Source of the DNA: Candidatus Nitrosopumilus limneticus
Lineage (GTDB): Archaea > Thermoproteota > Nitrososphaeria > Nitrososphaerales > Nitrosopumilaceae
NCBI GenBank assembly: GCA_022117465.1
Contig: JAHCGZ010000004.1
Span: 79,355 to 143,354 of the forward strand
Length of the DNA: 64,000 nt
Reading direction: 5' to 3'
The notes under the pieces are model-generated. The model ran no database searches, had not been told where the DNA came from, and was given only the letters and a program-made list of their open reading frames with translations. This document shows positions 49,863-59,351 of the stretch, piece by piece. The position numbers and the translations under genes were made by a program. Numbering within the stretch: the stretch's first letter is position 1; the number at the start of each line of letters is the position of its first letter.

Positions 49863-50486
49863 TTATTCGATTTCCTCTTCGGTTATCTTTGATTCAAAGT
49901 CCTCAATTTCATACTTCATTGATTCGTTTTCTTTTAATTCTCCATTTTCAATGAGAATTTGTCTAGATAGTAACCAGTAAATTGTTGCAAGTGCTCTTCT
50001 TCCTCTATTATTTGCTGGAATAATAATATCTAATTTTGATGTAATATTATCTGTATTTGCTAGTCCGATTACTGGAACTCCTGCATTAGTTGCTTCAATT
50101 AATGCTTGTCCATCTATGTCTGGATCTGAAATAAAAACTATTTTTGGTTCAATGTAATATGGCAATGATGGATTTGTTAATGTTCCTGGCATGAATCTTC
50201 CAAGAAGTGGTTTAGACCCTGTTATCTCACAGAATTTTTCAATTGGCATTTCTGCATATCGTCTACTTGAACATACTATGATATTTTTTGCTCCTATTCT
50301 GTTGATAAATTTAGCAGATGTTTTGATTTTTTCTATTGTCATATCTCCATCTAGCATGTAAAGTCCTTCATCAGTTGTTTTTGTGATAAATGATCTCATG
50401 AATTTTGTTTTGACATTAGTTCCTACTCTAATTCCTGATCTTTCTACTAACTTACTCATATCTAATGTTTCAGTTTGTTCACTCAT
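49863..50486 (-). CDS. rpsB: 30S ribosomal protein S2
   Basis: IIVCSSRRYAE, FMPGTLTNPSLP, IGLANTDNITSKLDIIIPANNRGRRA; start at MSEQTET. Confidence 0.94.
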   Translation of the reverse strand: MSEQTETLDMSKLVERSGIRVGTNVKTKFMRSFITKTTDEGLYMLDGDMTIEKIKTSAKFINRIGAKNIIVCSSRRYAEMPIEKFCEITGSKPLLGRFMPGTLTNPSLPYYIEPKIVFISDPDIDGQALIEATNAGVPVIGLANTDNITSKLDIIIPANNRGRRALATIYWLLSRQILIENGELKENESMKYEIEDFESKITEEEIE

Positions 50487-50493
50487 GTCGATT

Positions 50494-51732
50494 TTAAATC
50501 TCCGCCATGCCACATATAAAATCATGCCCCGATAAACGTAATAATTCATTTAATTTTGCCACTCTTTCACCTCCTACCACACCTACTTTGAGCATTTTTG
50601 ATTTGGTTGCTATACCTATGTGTGAAATATGAGAATCTGTAGATTCACCAGATCGATGTGATGTAATTAATTTAATATTGTTTTGATTTGCAACATTTGC
50701 AAATTCAAGAGCATCATACAGACTACCTGCTTGATTGACTTTCAAAATTGCTGCATTACATGCTTTTACATTAATTGCTTTTGTTAGAATATCTTTACTT
50801 GTGACCGTTAAATCATCTCCTGTAATCAGTGTATTTGGAAATTTCGCTGTTAACTCTGCCATGTCTTCAAATGCTTCTTCATGAACTGCATCTTCAGCAT
50901 AAATTAATTTAAATTTATCAATAATATCTGCTACAAAATCAATTTGTTCTCCTCTTGAATTCTCAAATCCAGCTCTGTCATACAGATACTTTTCTTTTTT
51001 CTCATTCCATTGAGTTGACGATGCAAAGTCTACTCCTAATGAAACTTCTTTACCTAAAGTAAATCCTAAATTTTCACAGGCTTTTGCTGAAACTTCTAAT
51101 GCCTTTTGATTTTCCATTTTTGGTGCCCATCCGCCTTCATCTCCTCTTCCGTTTGTAAAGTTAGAATCCTCCTTTTCTAAAACTTTACGCAATTCTTTAT
51201 GAACTGCTAAATTTGTTTCAATTGCATTCTCGATAGTTTTTGAACCTGTTGCACAAATTAAAATTTCTTGAATATCTGGAGTACCAGGACCTGCATGTGC
51301 GCCACCACCTAAAATATTTCCTAGTGGATATGGACATTTCACATCTGAGTCTTGTGATAATGTTTTAAACAATGGTTGCTCTAATGATTTTGATGCTGAT
51401 TCCATTGATGCAATTGTCACTGCAAATGCAAGTGCACCGCCAATAACTGAATAATTATTTGTATTATCCAAACTTTTCAATGTATCGTGAATTATTTTTA
51501 AATTTGATGAATCTAGACCAATAAATTTTTCAGAGTTTTGTATTAAAATTTTGAGACTTTCTTCTGGACCTCCATTTGGAAAACTAATTGCTTCATATTT
51601 TCCTACACTTGCACCTGATGGCGCACAAACTCTTCCAAGAAATTTTTTATCTGATTTTATGTCAACCTCAATTGTTTTACTACCTCGACTATTGAATAAT
51701 ACACGACCTTCAATTGAAGTGATTTTAGGCAA
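50494..51732 (-). CDS. eno: Enolase
   Basis: IEGRVLFNSRGSKTIEV, ITGDDLTVT, LKVNQAGSL, SHRSGESTD. Confidence 0.96.
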   Translation of the reverse strand: MPKITSIEGRVLFNSRGSKTIEVDIKSDKKFLGRVCAPSGASVGKYEAISFPNGGPEESLKILIQNSEKFIGLDSSNLKIIHDTLKSLDNTNNYSVIGGALAFAVTIASMESASKSLEQPLFKTLSQDSDVKCPYPLGNILGGGAHAGPGTPDIQEILICATGSKTIENAIETNLAVHKELRKVLEKEDSNFTNGRGDEGGWAPKMENQKALEVSAKACENLGFTLGKEVSLGVDFASSTQWNEKKEKYLYDRAGFENSRGEQIDFVADIIDKFKLIYAEDAVHEEAFEDMAELTAKFPNTLITGDDLTVTSKDILTKAINVKACNAAILKVNQAGSLYDALEFANVANQNNIKLITSHRSGESTDSHISHIGIATKSKMLKVGVVGGERVAKLNELLRLSGHDFICGMAEI

Positions 51733-51733
51733 G

Positions 51734-51970
51734 CTAATCTAATTCAGCTTGAACTTCTTGTTTTCTTTTATTAATTGACTCATAGAATGGAATTATTTGT
51801 TGAATTGTTTCAGAAGCAGTCAAAAGCATTCTTCTACAACAATATCTGTTGATTTGTAATTCATTTAGAACCTTTTCAGCATTTTCTCCTGTCTTGAGTT
51901 TATTTTTATAATCCTCATATTTGTCGCCAATTAAATTTCCACAGGTAAAACATCTAACTGGAATTAACAC
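51734..51970 (-). CDS. rpoN: DNA-directed RNA polymerase subunit N (Rpb10-like)
   Basis: (M)LIPVRCFTCGNLIGDKYEDYK...NRYCCRRMLL. Confidence 0.95.
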   Translation of the reverse strand: MLIPVRCFTCGNLIGDKYEDYKNKLKTGENAEKVLNELQINRYCCRRMLLTASETIQQIIPFYESINKRKQEVQAELD

Positions 51971-52020
51971 GATGAAAAAAGTCGTCAAGGATTATAAAAA
52001 CCATACAAGACTCTTTTGTT

Positions 52021-52108
52021 GCGGATGTCGCCCAGCCCGGTCAAAGGCGCTAGCTTGAGGGGTTAGTCTCTTAGGAGTTCGTGGGTTCAAATCCCATCAT
52101 CCGCACCA
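52021..52108 (+). tRNA. tRNA-Leu (GAG), CCA encoded
   Basis: GCGGATG...CTTGAGG loop, long variable arm, GGTTCAAATCC, CATCCGCACCA. Confidence 0.94.
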
Positions 52109-52119
52109 TTTTCCTAAAA

Positions 52120-52743
52120 TTATTTTTCTAGTTTTTTTAATGCTTTAATTAATTCTGTTCGTCTTTTTTCTTCTGTAATTGCAGATCTAACATCCTCTAC
52201 TAATATTCTATTTACATCAATTTTCCTTCTTGCTTCTTTTACAACTTTATCATATAATGAGAAAGTATATAGCTGAAGATATAGGGCTTCCATAATTTCA
52301 AAAAATCTTACTGCCTCCTCAATATTGCCTACTCTCATTTCATCAAAAACTCTTCTTTTCAATTCTCCTATACAATCTAATAATCCCAAAATATATGATT
52401 CGGGCATCACTGCTAATTTTTTATCTGATGGAATATTTTTTTTTTCAACAATTGCAATTAGACATGCTGCCTCAACAAATTCTTGTTCTGGTGTAATGAG
52501 GTAGTTTCTTAATTGTCCTGTTGCTTTTTTCTTGTATTTTTTTAGTAATGTGTCTGCCTGTTTTAAATTATTTTTTGCTATTGTTAATTCTCCTTTATGA
52601 ACTGCAATGATGGATTCACTACACAGAATAATAATTTCTCTAGTATTTTTTAGTAAAAATTCTCTTGAATCTTGAGTTGCTGACAAAGTTTTTGTAATTT
52701 TATCTAATGATAGTTTAACATTTTTTAAGGTCATGTTAGACAA
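52120..52743 (-). CDS. Translin-family protein
   Basis: FLLKNTREIIILCSESI, EFVEAACLIAIVE, GLLDCIGELKRRVFDEMRVGNIEEA. Confidence 0.82.
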   Translation of the reverse strand: MSNMTLKNVKLSLDKITKTLSATQDSREFLLKNTREIIILCSESIIAVHKGELTIAKNNLKQADTLLKKYKKKATGQLRNYLITPEQEFVEAACLIAIVEKKNIPSDKKLAVMPESYILGLLDCIGELKRRVFDEMRVGNIEEAVRFFEIMEALYLQLYTFSLYDKVVKEARRKIDVNRILVEDVRSAITEEKRRTELIKALKKLEK

Positions 52744-52784
52744 TATTTGAAAACTAGGATAAAGCCGTTTGCCAAACTCTTATT

Positions 52785-53456
52785 TTGGTAATCATTTTCA
52801 TGATTAGTATGGAGATTACTGTCGATCAAATGTATCAAATTGAAAACAAAGGCCATGATATGGGTTTTTTAAAAAAATTTATGATGGAAAATGCTGGTGC
52901 TGCAGCAGTTAGGCGGTTACTAACAAAATTTGAAAATATATCTTCAAAAAATATTTTAATTTTTGTAGGTTTGGGAAATAATGGTGGTGATGGATTGGTG
53001 ATGGCTAGACATTTAGCTGGATATGGCTCAAAAGTTACAGTTATGCTTCTTGGAGATCCTCAAAAAATTAAAACTGAAGAAAGTAATTGGAATTGGTCAA
53101 TTTTACAAAAAATGCCTTCTGTAAAGTTGATGTCTGGAAATTCTTTGGATTTTAATTTCAAACCTGATATTATTATTGATGGCATTTTAGGTACTGGAAT
53201 TTCTGGTGAAATTCGTGAACCATATGCCTCTGCAATTAATTATATCAATTCAATTGATTGTTACAAATTTGCGGTGGATGTTCCTTCTGGATTAGATCCT
53301 CAAACTGGAAATACTGCAAATATTTTTACTAAATGTGATATGACTGTCACATTTCATAAAATGAAACAGGGTATTCCAAAAAGAAAGGATTTGACTGGTG
53401 AACTCTATGCAGAAAAAATCGGGATACCTGTTGAAGCTGAGGATGGAATTCTATGA
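52785..53456 (+). CDS. nnrE: NAD(P)H-hydrate epimerase (YjeF N-terminal domain)
   Basis: FVGLGNNGGDGLVMARHL; DVPSGLDPQTG. Confidence 0.92.
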   Translation: MVIIFMISMEITVDQMYQIENKGHDMGFLKKFMMENAGAAAVRRLLTKFENISSKNILIFVGLGNNGGDGLVMARHLAGYGSKVTVMLLGDPQKIKTEESNWNWSILQKMPSVKLMSGNSLDFNFKPDIIIDGILGTGISGEIREPYASAINYINSIDCYKFAVDVPSGLDPQTGNTANIFTKCDMTVTFHKMKQGIPKRKDLTGELYAEKIGIPVEAEDGIL

Positions 53457-54061
53457 TTGTACATCAAATACCCGTTGGTCCAATGCAAAATTTTTCTTAC
53501 ATTGTAGTCGATAAAGATACTAATCAATCTATAATTATTGATCCTTCATGGAATCTAATGGAATTAGAATTAATAATTAAAAATAATAATTTAAAAATAA
53601 AATACATTGTAAACACACATTATCATGATGATCATACACGTGGAAATCAAGAAATGGTTGAATCTACAAAAGCTCCCATTATCCAGCATGAGTTTTCAAC
53701 ATTGAAAAATGATATTACTGTAAAAGATGGTGATTTTATTGAATTTGGTAATTCAAAATTAAAAGTTATTCATACACCTGGACATTCTAATGATAGTATC
53801 TGTTTGGTAGGTGATGGAAATATTTTTTCAGGCGATACATTATTTGTTGGTAATTGTGGAAGGATTGATTTACCTGGAGGTAGCGCATCTAAACTATATC
53901 ATAGTATTTTTGATGTACTTTACACTTTAGATGATGATTTAGTATTGTATTCTGGTCATAACTATGGTCAAACTGTAGTATCGACTCTAGGAAAAGAAAA
54001 AATCACCAATATGATAATGCAAAAACGAACTGAACAGCAGTTTTTAGATATGATGAATTAG
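53453..54061 (+). CDS. MBL-fold metallo-hydrolase (glyoxalase II-like)
   Basis: NTHYHDDHTRGN, HTPGHSNDSICLV, FSGDTLFVGNCGRID. Confidence 0.92.
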   Translation: MIVHQIPVGPMQNFSYIVVDKDTNQSIIIDPSWNLMELELIIKNNNLKIKYIVNTHYHDDHTRGNQEMVESTKAPIIQHEFSTLKNDITVKDGDFIEFGNSKLKVIHTPGHSNDSICLVGDGNIFSGDTLFVGNCGRIDLPGGSASKLYHSIFDVLYTLDDDLVLYSGHNYGQTVVSTLGKEKITNMIMQKRTEQQFLDMMN

Positions 54062-55134
54062 TGATATCTTTGGAACAATTTGAATTATTTGGTAATGTAA
54101 AAAAGGCTCAAAATTATCTTGAATCTGTAAAATCTGGAAGATTTCTTTTTTCTTTTGTAATATCTTATACTGAAACTTGTGAAATTCCTGGAATTACTAT
54201 TGCAGGTGCTGATATCAACTCTATGAAATATACTCCACCAGCTGATGCAGAATATCTTCACTATGGATATTGTAAAACAATTGATGGTATTCCAATGACC
54301 CCTGATGGAAAACCCACTCCAGCTCTATTAACTAAAACTGCTTTAGAATCTGCAAGTATTTCTCATTTAACAATTAATGCTGGAAGTAAAATTACTCCAC
54401 AATTACCTTTTATTGAAACCGGTTTATCTTTTGGAAAAAATATTTCTATTGAATCTGCAATGACTGATTCACAAGTTTTTTCTGCCGTTGAATTTGGTAG
54501 AATTGTTGGAAGAAATATGGCTTCACTAACTGATTGTTTAGTAATTGGTGAAAGTATTCCTGCTGGGACAACAACTGCTTTAGCTGTATTACGAGCTTTT
54601 GATTATGATGCGAAAGTTAGTTCTAGTATTCCTATAAATCCTATAAAACTAAAAAATGAAGTTGTTGATTCTGCACTTCAACGAATTGATTCTGATCATC
54701 CGTATAGCATACTTGCAAAAGTTGGTGATCCTATGATTGCTTTTGTTGCAGGGATGCTAAGTTCAGCATCATCTTTTTCTAAAATAATGTTGGCTGGTGG
54801 AACTCAAATGGCTGCTGTATTGGCATTTGCATCTAAAATTGGATTTAATGAAGAAAATACTGCAATTGGAACTACCTCATACATTACAAATGATCAAAAC
54901 GCCAATTTCGTAAATCTTATTGAACAGATTGTAGACATACCTATAATTTCTGTAAACCCTGGATTACATGATTCAAAATATCCTGGATTAAAGGCATTTT
55001 CTCAAGGATTTGGAAAAGAAGGTGCAGGTGCGGGAGGTACTATTATTTCATCTATGGTTAAAACTGGTAATGATTCTGCAAAATTTTTGAATCTTGCAGA
55101 ACAAGAATATGATAGATTATCTACTTTACAGTAA
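54061..55134 (+). CDS. Archaeal CobT-like (UPF0284) nicotinate-nucleotide phosphoribosyltransferase family protein
   Basis: GESIPAGTTTALAVLRAFDYDAKVSSS and GGTQMAAVLAF motifs. Confidence 0.85.
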   Translation: MISLEQFELFGNVKKAQNYLESVKSGRFLFSFVISYTETCEIPGITIAGADINSMKYTPPADAEYLHYGYCKTIDGIPMTPDGKPTPALLTKTALESASISHLTINAGSKITPQLPFIETGLSFGKNISIESAMTDSQVFSAVEFGRIVGRNMASLTDCLVIGESIPAGTTTALAVLRAFDYDAKVSSSIPINPIKLKNEVVDSALQRIDSDHPYSILAKVGDPMIAFVAGMLSSASSFSKIMLAGGTQMAAVLAFASKIGFNEENTAIGTTSYITNDQNANFVNLIEQIVDIPIISVNPGLHDSKYPGLKAFSQGFGKEGAGAGGTIISSMVKTGNDSAKFLNLAEQEYDRLSTLQ

Positions 55135-56878
55135 CTGATTTTGCTAAATTTCTAGGATAATCCGGATCTGTATCTTTTTCAAGTGCAGAATAATATGCTA
55201 GTAATTGTATTGGAATAATTTCTGAAATTGGATATAATATTTGATTAATTTTTGGAATTTCTATCCAATAATCATAAACATCACTTTCAATATCTGATAC
55301 TCCAATTATTTTTGCTCCACGGGCTTTAATTTCTCGTGCACTTGTTATGGTATCAGTATATGTTGAATCATTTGGATTGATAATAATTACAAAAGTATCT
55401 GTATCCATTAATGCAAGCGGACCATGTTTCAACTCTCCTCCTGGAATTCCTTCTGCATGAATGTATGTTAATTCTTTTAATTTTAATGCTGATTCTATTG
55501 CAATTGGATAATTAATCCCTCTTCCCAAAATGTAGATGTCTGAAATATTCTTCAATTCTTTTGCAATTTTTTTAATTTTAATTGGACTTTCTATCATTTT
55601 TGAAATCGATTGTGAAAATTGTTCAAAATCAATAGTAATAGTTTCATTTAATTTTTGTATAATTTTATACAATATTATTAATTGTGCAGTAAAGCTTTTT
55701 GTTGCAGCAACTCCTATTTCTGGTCCGCAATTCATTCCTAATACAATATCTGATTTACGTGTAAGTGATGATGTTAATGAATTAACAATAGAAATAATTT
55801 TACAATTTAATTTTTTTGCAATTCGTACTGCTTCTAAAACATCTGCACTTTCACCACTTTGAGAAATTGCAATAAATACTGAATTTTCTTCAATAGTGTC
55901 TGGTGCAAATTGTAACTCACTTGCTATGATTGGCTCTGATTTGATTTTAACATATTTTGATAAAATTTGCTTTGCAATAAGTGCAGAATTGTAACTAGTT
56001 CCACTACCTGTAATGTAGATATTTTTTGCATTTTTAATATATTCTACTGCTTTTTCTATTCCTTCTACTAATATTTCTCCTGATTTAAATATCACATCCG
56101 GTTGTTCATAAATTTCTTTTAATGTAAAATGTGCATAATCACCTTTGTATGCATCCCCAAATTCTTTTGAAACTTTTGTAATCTCATATTTGATCTCTTT
56201 GCCATTAAAATCTAAAATTTCAAATTCTTTATTATTTAAAATAATCACACTTTGACTTTCCATGTATATTGCATTATCTGTATATTCAATGAATCCTAAA
56301 ACATCACTTGATAAGAAAACATTATCTTCTCCAACTCCAACAATTAGCGGTTCATGAAATCTAGCTGCTGCAAGTTGACCATTTTCAAACATTGCAACAA
56401 ATGCATAATGACCTCTAATCTCTGAAACTGTTTTCATAATTGTCTTTTTTACATCTTTTGTAATTTCATAATTTTTTTGAAGTAGATTTGCAATTATTTC
56501 ACTATCTGTTTCACTTTTGAAATTATACCCGTCATCTTCTAATTGTTTTTTTAGTTCTTCAAAATTTTCCACTATTCCATTGTGCACAATTGCAATCTTT
56601 CCAGAATTACTTGGATGTGGGTGGGCATTAGATTCTGTAACTTTTCCATGTGTTGCCCATCTTGTATGACCTATTCCTATTTTACCTGGTAAACTATCTA
56701 GTTGAATTTTTGAATTTACTTCATTCACTTTACCAACTCCTTTTTTTAATTCAATTTTATTATCTGATTCTGTTGCTACTCCTACACTATCATATCCCCG
56801 ATACTCCATTCGCTTTAATCCTTTTACAATAATTGGAGATGCATTTTCATTTCCTATGTAGCCAATAATTGAACACAT
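55121..56878 (-). CDS. glmS: Glutamine-fructose-6-phosphate aminotransferase (isomerizing)
   Basis: N-terminal CSIIGYIGNENA, GHTRWATHGKVTESNAHPH; two SIS domains (TGSGTSYNSA, SQSGESADV). Confidence 0.96.
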   Translation of the reverse strand: MCSIIGYIGNENASPIIVKGLKRMEYRGYDSVGVATESDNKIELKKGVGKVNEVNSKIQLDSLPGKIGIGHTRWATHGKVTESNAHPHPSNSGKIAIVHNGIVENFEELKKQLEDDGYNFKSETDSEIIANLLQKNYEITKDVKKTIMKTVSEIRGHYAFVAMFENGQLAAARFHEPLIVGVGEDNVFLSSDVLGFIEYTDNAIYMESQSVIILNNKEFEILDFNGKEIKYEITKVSKEFGDAYKGDYAHFTLKEIYEQPDVIFKSGEILVEGIEKAVEYIKNAKNIYITGSGTSYNSALIAKQILSKYVKIKSEPIIASELQFAPDTIEENSVFIAISQSGESADVLEAVRIAKKLNCKIISIVNSLTSSLTRKSDIVLGMNCGPEIGVAATKSFTAQLIILYKIIQKLNETITIDFEQFSQSISKMIESPIKIKKIAKELKNISDIYILGRGINYPIAIESALKLKELTYIHAEGIPGGELKHGPLALMDTDTFVIIINPNDSTYTDTITSAREIKARGAKIIGVSDIESDVYDYWIEIPKINQILYPISEIIPIQLLAYYSALEKDTDPDYPRNLAKSVTVK

Positions 56879-56921
56879 TGTTATTTTACTTGATAATTAG
56901 GGGTATTTACTGATAATGATA

Positions 56922-57497
56922 CTAAGATAAGTCTGCAGCCGGTTTGTCTTCTTTTACTTCTTCAGTATCTGCTTTAACTTTAGATAATTTTGCTTTGGTT
57001 TTTTCTAAGATTTCAGGAATTTTTGATTTAGGACTAAAATGTACACTATTTTCTTCTGCTACTGTAACTGTGTATGATGGAATGTCGACTTTTCTATCTC
57101 CAATCATTATGTGACCATGAATTACTGCTTGTCTTGCTTGATATGGTGTTTTAAATCCTAATTTATTTGAAACAATAGTTTGTAATCTTCTTGCAAGTAA
57201 ATCAGTTGGTTTTAAATTAAGTACGTCATCTAATGTTGCATTACTTGCTATTAGACCAATTCTTACAAGTGATTTTAATAATATTGGTTCTTTTTTATCT
57301 CTAACTTTTCCTGTTAATGCTAATAATGATCTTGCTTGTTGTCTTACACGAGATAATTCTGTGTGGGCTTTCCATAATTCTCTTTTAGTTCTTAATCCAA
57401 ACGTACCAAGAGTTTGTAATTCATCCATTTTTAATTCATAATTAAGTGGTCGTTTTGGTTTTCGCCAAACTTTACGTGGATATTTTGGATCTCCCAT
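56922..57497 (-). CDS. rps4: 30S ribosomal protein S4
   Basis: MGDPKYPRKVWRKPKRPLN; S4 domain RRLQTIVSNKLGFKTPYQARQAVIHGHIMIGDRKVDIPSY. Confidence 0.95.
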   Translation of the reverse strand: MGDPKYPRKVWRKPKRPLNYELKMDELQTLGTFGLRTKRELWKAHTELSRVRQQARSLLALTGKVRDKKEPILLKSLVRIGLIASNATLDDVLNLKPTDLLARRLQTIVSNKLGFKTPYQARQAVIHGHIMIGDRKVDIPSYTVTVAEENSVHFSPKSKIPEILEKTKAKLSKVKADTEEVKEDKPAADLS

Positions 57498-57506
57498 TCA
57501 AAACAC

Positions 57507-58049
57507 CTATTTTTTTTTCTCCGCTGCTGCTGGTGCTGCTGCTGCTGGTGCTGCTGCTGGTGCTGCTGCACCTGAACTTGATTTTTTTACAGGGGCTACC
57601 ATTCCAGCTTTTGCAACTCCTACTGCTCCACCTCTTCTACCAGATGTTCTAGTTCTTTGTCCTCTAACTTTAAGACCACTTAGATGACGATAACCTCTCC
57701 AACTGACAGTAACTCTTTCTCGTTCAATATCATTTCTTAATGTAAATGGAATATCTGATGTTATCAAATGTAAATTTTTTCCAGTTTCAATATCTCTTTG
57801 TCTGTTAATAAACCATAATGGAAATTTTCCTTCAATTGGATTTAAAATTAATTTCTCAATTGCCTGAACATTTGCATCTGTAAGATGACCAATGTTAGAG
57901 TTTGAATTAATCTTTAAAGTTGCTGCAATCGAATTTGCAAAATTATATCCTATACCTTTGATTTGAGTTAATCCTACGATAAGTTTTCTCTCTCCTGGAA
58001 TGTCGTTTCCTACGATTCTTACAATGTATCTAAATTCTTGGCTACTCAA
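57507..58049 (-). CDS. rps13: 30S ribosomal protein S13 with Ala/Pro-rich C-terminal tail
   Basis: [59 protein letters not shown]. Confidence 0.95.
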   Translation of the reverse strand: MSSQEFRYIVRIVGNDIPGERKLIVGLTQIKGIGYNFANSIAATLKINSNSNIGHLTDANVQAIEKLILNPIEGKFPLWFINRQRDIETGKNLHLITSDIPFTLRNDIERERVTVSWRGYRHLSGLKVRGQRTRTSGRRGGAVGVAKAGMVAPVKKSSSGAAAPAAAPAAAAPAAAEKKK

Positions 58050-58175
58050 GTATTCAAAAATTCTAGGAAACCCCGATAAAAACCATTGCTAGGCACCAAT
58101 TTTTTTGGACTGCTGATGCAGTTTTTGAGAGATCAGAACTAACATATGCTTAATTTTGTACTTTTTTGGTTGATT

Positions 58176-58328
58176 TTATCTAAAGTCTTCATCCTTTGTC
58201 CAATCGTTTCCTTGAACATTCCACTGGTTACATCTGCAGCATTTTTTCACTCCTCTTTGTATGTCTATATCTATACAAAAACAATGTACGCCTTTACCTG
58301 ATGGATCTTTACTACAGAGTTTTTGCAT
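58176..58328 (-). CDS. Cys-rich 50-aa protein, absent from the ORF track
   Basis: Hand translation MQKLCSKDPSGKGVHCFCIDIDIQRGVKKCCRCNQWNVQGNDWTKDEDFR; CFC and CCRC. Confidence 0.68.
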   Translation of the reverse strand: MQKLCSKDPSGKGVHCFCIDIDIQRGVKKCCRCNQWNVQGNDWTKDEDFR

Positions 58329-58413
58329 GTATTAGAGCAGTTTTATTTCTTAATTATTCTATTGTCTTGAATTATTCAAAAAGTTATTACTTTCTAATTT
58401 ATTGCATTTAGAT

Positions 58414-58725
58414 ATGACTAAATCCTTTGATAGAGAGAAAGTTATTGATTGTATGTTTGATCCTATAACATCAGAGATATTGGCAGAATTAGAAGATGGA
58501 AAAAAAGAATGCTCTTTTTTATCTAAACAATTTTCTATGTCTGAATCCGATCTTTTGAAAAGACTTAGTTATTTGATAGAATGTGAATTTCTAATTAAAA
58601 CAATTGAGAATGATCAATGTTCTATATCTGCAAATACTGAAAAACTTGGTTCCTTACTTGAAGATAGTGATGCTTTTGATGGTGCAATAAACGGTTTAGA
58701 AAAAATGGATAGTTATCTAAACTGA
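58414..58725 (+). CDS. Winged-helix-like hypothetical protein
   Basis: ITSEILAELEDGKKECSFLSKQFSMSESDLLKRLSYLIECEFL resembles an ArsR-like wHTH. Confidence 0.65.
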   Translation: MTKSFDREKVIDCMFDPITSEILAELEDGKKECSFLSKQFSMSESDLLKRLSYLIECEFLIKTIENDQCSISANTEKLGSLLEDSDAFDGAINGLEKMDSYLN

Positions 58726-59223
58726 TTTTCTTTTATTTCTAATTTCATATATTGCCAATATTACTAATCCTCCCATTCCTATAATTATACAGAATGAAGA
58801 AATAGTTGAAATAATCAATTTTTTATTTCCATCTGGTAGTGGACCAATTGCACCAGCTACATAACTTTCTTTATCATCTGAACTTTTAATAATTAATTCA
58901 TAATTTCCAGAATCAAATACTTTGAATTCTTGTTCTATAGTATCCTCATTAATTTTTTCTGAAATTATTTCAATACCTAAAGGATCTAAAATTTTTGCAG
59001 AAAATGTATTTTCTTTAAACTCCATTACTTGTACTGCAAAAATTCCAACAGGCGTCTCATTTTTGTCTAAATTAACTGATATTGAAACTATTTGTTCTGA
59101 ATTCACTTTTCCGTTTCCTTGACTAATTCCTTCTAACGTAACTTGATTTTCAACTACAGATGTACCAATACCTACAACTATCAATAATCCAAAAATTACT
59201 ATTATCAATCCTGTTTTTTGCAC
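58717..59223 (-). CDS. Membrane-anchored extracytoplasmic hypothetical protein
   Basis: N-terminal signal/TM, beta-rich middle, C-terminal TM followed by KRK. Confidence 0.7.
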   Translation of the reverse strand: MQKTGLIIVIFGLLIVVGIGTSVVENQVTLEGISQGNGKVNSEQIVSISVNLDKNETPVGIFAVQVMEFKENTFSAKILDPLGIEIISEKINEDTIEQEFKVFDSGNYELIIKSSDDKESYVAGAIGPLPDGNKKLIISTISSFCIIIGMGGLVILAIYEIRNKRKSV

Positions 59224-59285
59224 ATGGTTTGTTTTATTTTCTTTATTTTAAACCTAATTTTTGATTTTAAATTTTATATAAAAAA

Positions 59286-59327
59286 TTAGACTGGGGTAAA
59301 AAAGTTAGCTTAGGGTAAATTTAAATA
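59286..59327 (+). promoter_or_regulatory. Candidate MCO promoter: two 15-bp direct repeats next to a TATA-like box
   Basis: TTAGACTGGGGTAAA (59286-59300), TTAGCTTAGGGTAAA (59305-59319), TTTAAATA (59320-59327), ATG at 59352. Confidence 0.45.
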
Positions 59328-59351
59328 CAGAAATTCCCTTTTTTTAAAAGT

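Noticed and set aside
56879-56935. CTGATAATGATA segment considered as a D'/C' sRNA core
   Set aside because: No matching C and D boxes or terminal stem around it
57446-57652. 68-aa Leu-rich ORF opposite rps13/rps4
   Set aside because: Antisense translation of the Ala-rich S13 tail (GCT repeats read as Leu/Val)
58196-58411. 71-aa plus-strand ORF MSNRFLEHSTGYICSIF...
   Set aside because: Antisense to the more plausible Cys-rich minus-strand microprotein; aromatic-rich composition typical of antisense AT-rich frames
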